From Nitrospira sp. (GTDB lineage Bacteria; Nitrospirota; Nitrospiria; Nitrospirales; Nitrospiraceae), in NCBI GenBank assembly GCA_029858925.1, contig JAOUEB010000017.1, positions 1-10,193 on the forward strand: DNA of 10,193 nt, read 5' to 3'. The notes under the pieces were generated by a model. It ran no database searches and had not been told where the DNA came from. It saw only the letters and a list, made by a program, of their open reading frames with translations. This document shows positions 6,348 to 10,193 of this stretch, in pieces; positions within the stretch are counted from its first letter, which is position 1; each line of letters opens with the position of its first letter. Made by a program: the position numbers and the translations under genes.

Positions 6348-7118
6348 TTACAGCAGTACCGACGTCAAAAAATAATCCCATACGAGAATGAGGACCGACG
6401 ATAACACAACCGCCTCCGTCGTCGCAGCACCCAATCCTTCGGCGCTCATACGGGTATAGAATCCTTTGTAGCAGCAGACCCAGCTTATGATCAGACCAAA
6501 ACTGATGGATTTGAGAAAGCCCCCATACACATCTTTCCACTCCACCGACGACTCGATGGAATTCCAGTAAGAGCCCGAATTCACGCCCAAGAGTTCCACC
6601 CCCACCAAGTGGCCACCATAGATACCCACGACATCGAAGATCGCGACCAATAATGGGACACCGATCAAACCGGCGACAAGTTTCGGAGCGATCAAGTATT
6701 GCAGCGGATTGATCGCCATGGTATCCAGCGCATCGATTTGCTCCGTAATGCGCATGATGCCGATTTCCGCCGTCATCGCCGAGCCGGCCCGTGCCGTGAC
6801 CATGAGCGCGGCCAACACCGGGCCCAGCTCGCGGATCATGCTGAGCGCGACCGCCGATCCCAGCAGCCCTTCTGATCCGAACTTCCGGAGCGTGTAGTAC
6901 CCTTGGAGGGCCAACACCATGCCCGTAAAACCAGCCGTGAGCACCACGACGAACGTGGATTTATAGCCAATGAAATGCACTTGCTTGACGATCTGATCCC
7001 CCCGTAGCGGTGGCCGCAGAAGCCACGCGAAGGACGAGAGGACAAAGATCAGCATCCGGCCCATTTCGCCCACACGGACCAGAATCCAATGGCCGATTCT
7101 TTCCAGTATCTTCATCAT
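6348..7118 (-). CDS. mlaE: MlaE-type ABC transporter permease
   Basis: MlaE is the inner-membrane permease of the MCE-type lipid ABC transporter, the dimeric core on which MlaD sits. The product is 256 aa, close to E. coli MlaE (260). An N-terminal interfacial helix (about 1-35) is followed by hydrophobic segments near 50-75, 85-108, 143-165, 160-178, 200-217 and 236-255. The family signature lies at 96-130: RELGPVLAALMVTARAGSAM, then TAEIG and TEQIDAL. A start at 7118 gives MMKILERIGHW and overlaps the upstream stop as ATGA; the second ATG at 7115 is the alternative. No Shine-Dalgarno is visible, so termination-reinitiation from the nucleosidase gene is likely. The reading frame extends upstream to 7289 but is then only a shadow of that gene. 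Confidence in the family is high. Confidence 0.94.
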   Translation of the reverse strand: MMKILERIGHWILVRVGEMGRMLIFVLSSFAWLLRPPLRGDQIVKQVHFIGYKSTFVVVLTAGFTGMVLALQGYYTLRKFGSEGLLGSAVALSMIRELGPVLAALMVTARAGSAMTAEIGIMRITEQIDALDTMAINPLQYLIAPKLVAGLIGVPLLVAIFDVVGIYGGHLVGVELLGVNSGSYWNSIESSVEWKDVYGGFLKSISFGLIISWVCCYKGFYTRMSAEGLGAATTEAVVLSSVLILVWDYFLTSVLL

Positions 7119-7960
7119 GATCGGTCGACAAGCAATCCATCGCCTCCGCCGTCGGCTGACATACCGGCTGCATAGCGTTGAAAGAACGCGGTCAAGTTTT
7201 TGGCCGCCGCCTGGCTTTGGCGCCGAAGTCGGAACAGCCCTATGACGCTCGACGGATTCCCCAAGATTGCCCCAACACCCTTCAGCCACGCAGTGGGCCT
7301 TAGAAAAAGATTGAAGTCAAGCGGAAGATCTTCATCCAGCAGATCGGACGCCGTCCGTATAATAACAAACGGCACCTGGGCGCGTTGCGCTTCGGCCGCC
7401 AAGGCCGCGCTTTCCATATCAAGACCGATCGCGCCGGTGCTGTGCGAGAACCTCCGTTTCTCAGATGCGCTGCCGATAATATGATCGGTGGAGACGAATC
7501 GTCCGACATGGCCGGCTGGCTTGGCGCCCTCGATCAGCGCCATGACTCGATCACGCTCGACCCCGGACACTTCAATCGCCGGCGCCGTATCCGCGCCTTG
7601 CCCCCCCGCTTGCATCACATCCCTTCCAGCAAGGAGCGCGCCGACTTCGGCCTTGATGAGCGCACACGCAAATCCCGTCGACACTGCAAGACTGAACGGT
7701 TGGTGCGCCAGCAATCGAGCGGCAGCCACGCTGGCCTTCGCAGGACCCACCCCGGTTCGGGCCAGCCAATACTCCCTGGGACCTGCCGTGCATACCAGCA
7801 CCGAGATCCCATCGATGCGCCGTTCGATCCCTGCTTGAAATGCCGCTTCTACGGCCTTCATTTCCCAGAAGGTGGCGGCGAAAATCGCGATTCGTTTCGG
7901 TGGTGGCGTGGCTGATGGAGGAAACACATGGGTCAGAGAGGCAGAATCGGTGGCGGTCAA
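7115..7960 (-). CDS. hpnG: Hopanoid-associated nucleosidase, probable HpnG (adenosylhopane nucleosidase)
   Basis: The product is a 281-aa protein of the PNP/UDP-phosphorylase (MTAN-like) fold. HpnG removes adenine from adenosylhopane, an early step in making the C35 side chain of bacteriohopanepolyols. Visible motifs are an N-terminal beta-strand RIAIFAATFWEMKAV (23-37) with an acidic residue at 33, TGVGPAKA (69-76), the ribose-binding GLDMESAA (179-186) and RTASD (202-206) with the likely catalytic Asp206. The first 20 residues are Pro/Ser/Thr-rich and not part of the fold. The start used is TTG at 7960, which overlaps the shc stop as TTGA; a GTG at 7927 is an alternative, and neither has a strong ribosome site. 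The 3' end overlaps mlaE. Overlap with shc is what favours HpnG over MTA/SAH or futalosine nucleosidases; the fold call itself is secure. Confidence 0.84.
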   Translation of the reverse strand: MTATDSASLTHVFPPSATPPPKRIAIFAATFWEMKAVEAAFQAGIERRIDGISVLVCTAGPREYWLARTGVGPAKASVAAARLLAHQPFSLAVSTGFACALIKAEVGALLAGRDVMQAGGQGADTAPAIEVSGVERDRVMALIEGAKPAGHVGRFVSTDHIIGSASEKRRFSHSTGAIGLDMESAALAAEAQRAQVPFVIIRTASDLLDEDLPLDFNLFLRPTAWLKGVGAILGNPSSVIGLFRLRRQSQAAAKNLTAFFQRYAAGMSADGGGDGLLVDRS

Positions 7961-10131
7961 CGCTCAGCCCGGTAAGATCCGTCCACCTGAACGTGGTGGC
8001 GTAGTTCGTCCGCCCGCATTTTTCCGCGAGCGCGAAGATTGCGGTACATGGCAAGGGCCCACAACGGAAAATACTGGCAGTACCAGTGATACCGAAGATA
8101 GAACACCCGGGGGAACCCTGTCCCAGTATGGCGAACTTCCTCCCACGATCCATCCTTCAATTGATGGCGAACGAGAAACTGCACCCCGCGCGCGACACTG
8201 AACGAATCCACCGTTCCGGCAGACATTAAGCCCATAAGCGCCCACGCAGTTTGCGACGCGGTACTGTCCCCCTTCCCACTATGCTCAGCCTCCGCATACG
8301 ATAAGCAGGACTCGCCCCAGCCGCCGTCTGGATTCTGCTTCGCTTCCAACCAGGAAACAGCCTTGCGGATGTAGGGAGCCGAGAGGTCTTCGCCGATCGC
8401 TCGAAGTCCTGCCAGGACGGACCACGTGCCATAGATATAATTGACGCCCCATCGGCCGTACCAACTCCCATCCGCTTCCTGTTCCTTCTTCAGAAAAGCC
8501 AGCGCCGGAGCGACGGCAGGATGCGTTCGGTCATAGCCCAGCGCAGCCAACATCTCCAAGCACCGCCCCGTCAGGTCTGCCGTGCTTGGATCGAGCAATG
8601 CGTGGTGGTCGGCGAATGGAATGTAGTTGAAGACGACCCTGTTGTTGTCCTTGTCGTACGCGCCCCAACCGCCGTCGGATCCCTGCATCGCGACGACCCA
8701 CTGCATGCCGCGGCGAAGGGAATCTTCCAGTTCCACTGTCTGGGGCATTTTCAATTTTGACAAGGCCATCAGCACGACGGCAGAGTCATCCACGTCCGGA
8801 TACAACTCGTTCTCAAACTGGAAATACCATCCGCCTGGCTGTGCCGTCGGCGCGGACACGATCCAATCCCCCACCGTCTTGGTTTGCCGCGATATGAGAT
8901 AGGCCCCTGCCTTCCGCAGAGCAAGATGATCCTGAGGCATCCCCGCTTCGATCAGCGCATTGAGAAGAAGCGCGGTATCCCAAATCGGGGAAAAACAGGG
9001 CTGCAGATGAACGGTGGGAACACGTTTGCCGTCGACCTGCACGGAATCGTAGACTTCCAAGTCCTCGATTTCTCGTAGCGCCTTCACGACCAAGGGGTCA
9101 TCCGCACTGTACCCCAGACATTGCAACGCCATGATGGAGTTCGCCATTGCGGGATAGATGGCGCCGAGCCCGCCCGATCCCTTGAGATGCTCCAGCATCC
9201 AGGTCGACGCCTTTTGCAGCGCCTTCTCACGCAACATCCGCATCGGCATCCGGTCATAGATCTTCAACAGCGCATCAAGCGCGACGAACAGATTGTGCGG
9301 CGTGAACCAATCTTGGTCCTTGTTGAACGGCGGATATTTCCAATAGCGAATTTCTTCGCGCGGCACGAGGTACAGCTCATCGACTCCCTGCTCATGGGGA
9401 ATTCGGCACACAGGCCGGTGCGCGAATATGATGAGCAAGGGGATCAAGACAGCGCGCGACCAGTACGAAATAGCGTAGATGCTGAAATAGAAGCGTTTCG
9501 GTAGAAGCATGATCTCGACGGGCATGTGGGGAACGCCTTCCCAATCGTACTGATCGAACAAGGCCAGCGCGATCTTGGTGAACACGTTGGCTTGCACGAC
9601 CCCGCCCATCGCCAGAATGCGCTCTTTCGCCAGAACCATGAACGGCTCATCTGGAGAAACACCGCTCAACTTGAGCGCAAAATACGCCTTGACCGACGCG
9701 CTAATCTCCGACGGTCCGCCGTAATAAATCGGCCAGCCGCCGTCGGGCAGCTGCATCGACTTCAAATACTGAACGGCTTTCTGCTCGCGGTCGGCATCCA
9801 CGCGGTCGAGGAATCTGCGGAGCATCAAGTACTCGGACGTCAGCGTCGTATCCGCTTCAAGCTCCGCTACCCAGTACCCTTCGGTATGCTGTTGACCGAG
9901 AAACCAGGACTGGCTTCGCCTGATCGCGTCGTCGATCGCATCATGCTGGGTGGCTGCGTGGCCGGCAAAGCGGCGAATCCCAGGGTCCAACGACGGCAGC
10001 CCGATCGGCTTATCCGAGACAAGCCTAAGCAGCGAAGCGGGATCATATTCCCCGACAGATCTGAGTTTCCCAGAGCCGGTCGAGAGCAGGCTCTCGGAGA
10101 GACGGCTGAACAATGTTCTGATGAGATTCAT
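7957..10131 (-). CDS. shc: Squalene-hopene cyclase
   Basis: This is a monotopic inner-membrane enzyme that cyclises squalene to hopene/hopanol by acid-initiated polycyclisation. The product is 724 aa, at the long end of the family (A. acidocaldarius 631). Catalytic DXDD is DVDD at 446-449 (YPDVDDSAVV). Other landmarks are LQPCFSPIWDTALL (376-389) and the QW repeats LPDGGWPIYYGG (128-139), GSDGGWGAYD (484-493), EADGSWYGRWG (552-562), NPDGGWGES (600-608) and KDGSWEE (659-665). The C-terminal GFPRVFYLRYHWY (672-684) and YFPLWALAMYRN (687-698) are near-canonical. The ATG at 10131 is preferred because it begins a sensible N-terminus and has GGAAAG (10141-10136) upstream. The frame stays open to a GTG at 10182, which would add 17 residues. 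The stop overlaps the hpnG start (TTGA). It is the first gene of the visible operon; its promoter lies beyond the window. Confidence 0.97.
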   Translation of the reverse strand: MNLIRTLFSRLSESLLSTGSGKLRSVGEYDPASLLRLVSDKPIGLPSLDPGIRRFAGHAATQHDAIDDAIRRSQSWFLGQQHTEGYWVAELEADTTLTSEYLMLRRFLDRVDADREQKAVQYLKSMQLPDGGWPIYYGGPSEISASVKAYFALKLSGVSPDEPFMVLAKERILAMGGVVQANVFTKIALALFDQYDWEGVPHMPVEIMLLPKRFYFSIYAISYWSRAVLIPLLIIFAHRPVCRIPHEQGVDELYLVPREEIRYWKYPPFNKDQDWFTPHNLFVALDALLKIYDRMPMRMLREKALQKASTWMLEHLKGSGGLGAIYPAMANSIMALQCLGYSADDPLVVKALREIEDLEVYDSVQVDGKRVPTVHLQPCFSPIWDTALLLNALIEAGMPQDHLALRKAGAYLISRQTKTVGDWIVSAPTAQPGGWYFQFENELYPDVDDSAVVLMALSKLKMPQTVELEDSLRRGMQWVVAMQGSDGGWGAYDKDNNRVVFNYIPFADHHALLDPSTADLTGRCLEMLAALGYDRTHPAVAPALAFLKKEQEADGSWYGRWGVNYIYGTWSVLAGLRAIGEDLSAPYIRKAVSWLEAKQNPDGGWGESCLSYAEAEHSGKGDSTASQTAWALMGLMSAGTVDSFSVARGVQFLVRHQLKDGSWEEVRHTGTGFPRVFYLRYHWYCQYFPLWALAMYRNLRARGKMRADELRHHVQVDGSYRAER

Positions 10132-10193
10132 GAATCTTTCCGGCACGAGAAATCTGACTACACCGCGCCCCCTGGCGGGCACACACCTATGCC

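Noticed and set aside
6271..6540. N-terminal extension of the MlaF frame into mlaE
   Set aside because: The extra residues come from the intergenic repeat and the mlaE coding sequence in another frame; MlaF homologues begin at the MIRL start.
7119..7289. N-terminal extension of the MlaE frame into the nucleosidase gene
   Set aside because: The extra residues are Arg-rich shadow sequence of hpnG; the family N-terminus begins at the MMKILERIG start.
10132..10182. GTG start at 10182 adding 17 residues to squalene-hopene cyclase
   Set aside because: The added stretch is Arg/Val-rich and unlike cyclase N-termini, and the ATG at 10131 has a purine-rich site close upstream. It remains possible because the window ends nearby.

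Overview
The window holds nine protein genes, all on the minus strand, so it reads right to left as shc - hpnG - mlaE - mlaF - mlaD - mlaC - Omp85-type barrel - dxs - ispG. The ends are open: ispG lacks its 3' end at base 1, and whatever precedes shc lies beyond base 10193. The content is that of a diderm, hopanoid-making bacterium that uses the MEP isoprenoid route. Protein sequence character, moderately high GC and gene order suggest a Nitrospira-like (Nitrospirota) or related genome. That assignment is a recollection-based inference, not something the window proves.

Region 1 (about 7115-10131) makes hopanoids. Squalene-hopene cyclase (724 aa, DVDD catalytic motif) builds the C30 pentacyclic skeleton. 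It overlaps a PNP/UDP-phosphorylase-fold nucleosidase that is best read as HpnG, the enzyme that removes adenine from adenosylhopane on the way to C35 side-chain hopanoids.

Region 2 (3102-7118) encodes a lipid-transport set: MlaE permease, MlaF ATPase, MlaD (MCE domain), the MlaC periplasmic carrier, and an Omp85-superfamily outer-membrane barrel with no POTRA domains. The nucleosidase and mlaE overlap at ATGATGA, and the other gaps are 12-77 bp, so hopanoid synthesis and the Mla-type transporter appear to form one transcription unit. No MlaB (STAS) or MlaA is present here.

Region 3 (1-3101) supplies isoprenoid precursors. A 183-bp intergenic stretch carries a plausible sigma70 promoter. Behind it come dxs (first MEP enzyme, with an unusual Asn in place of an active-site His) and ispG (4Fe-4S enzyme near the end of the pathway).

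Taken together the locus runs from isoprenoid precursors to hopanoid ring formation and side-chain processing, and then to a trans-envelope lipid carrier. The most interesting hypothesis is that this Mla-Omp85 set moves hopanoids or hopanoid-rich lipids between the membranes. Non-coding structure of note is a 9-bp-periodic inverted repeat between mlaE and mlaF, a GNRA-capped hairpin at the 3' end of dxs, and a 12-bp palindrome after the barrel gene. There is no gene-free stretch above 300 bases, and I saw no RNA genes, CRISPR arrays or insertion sequences.
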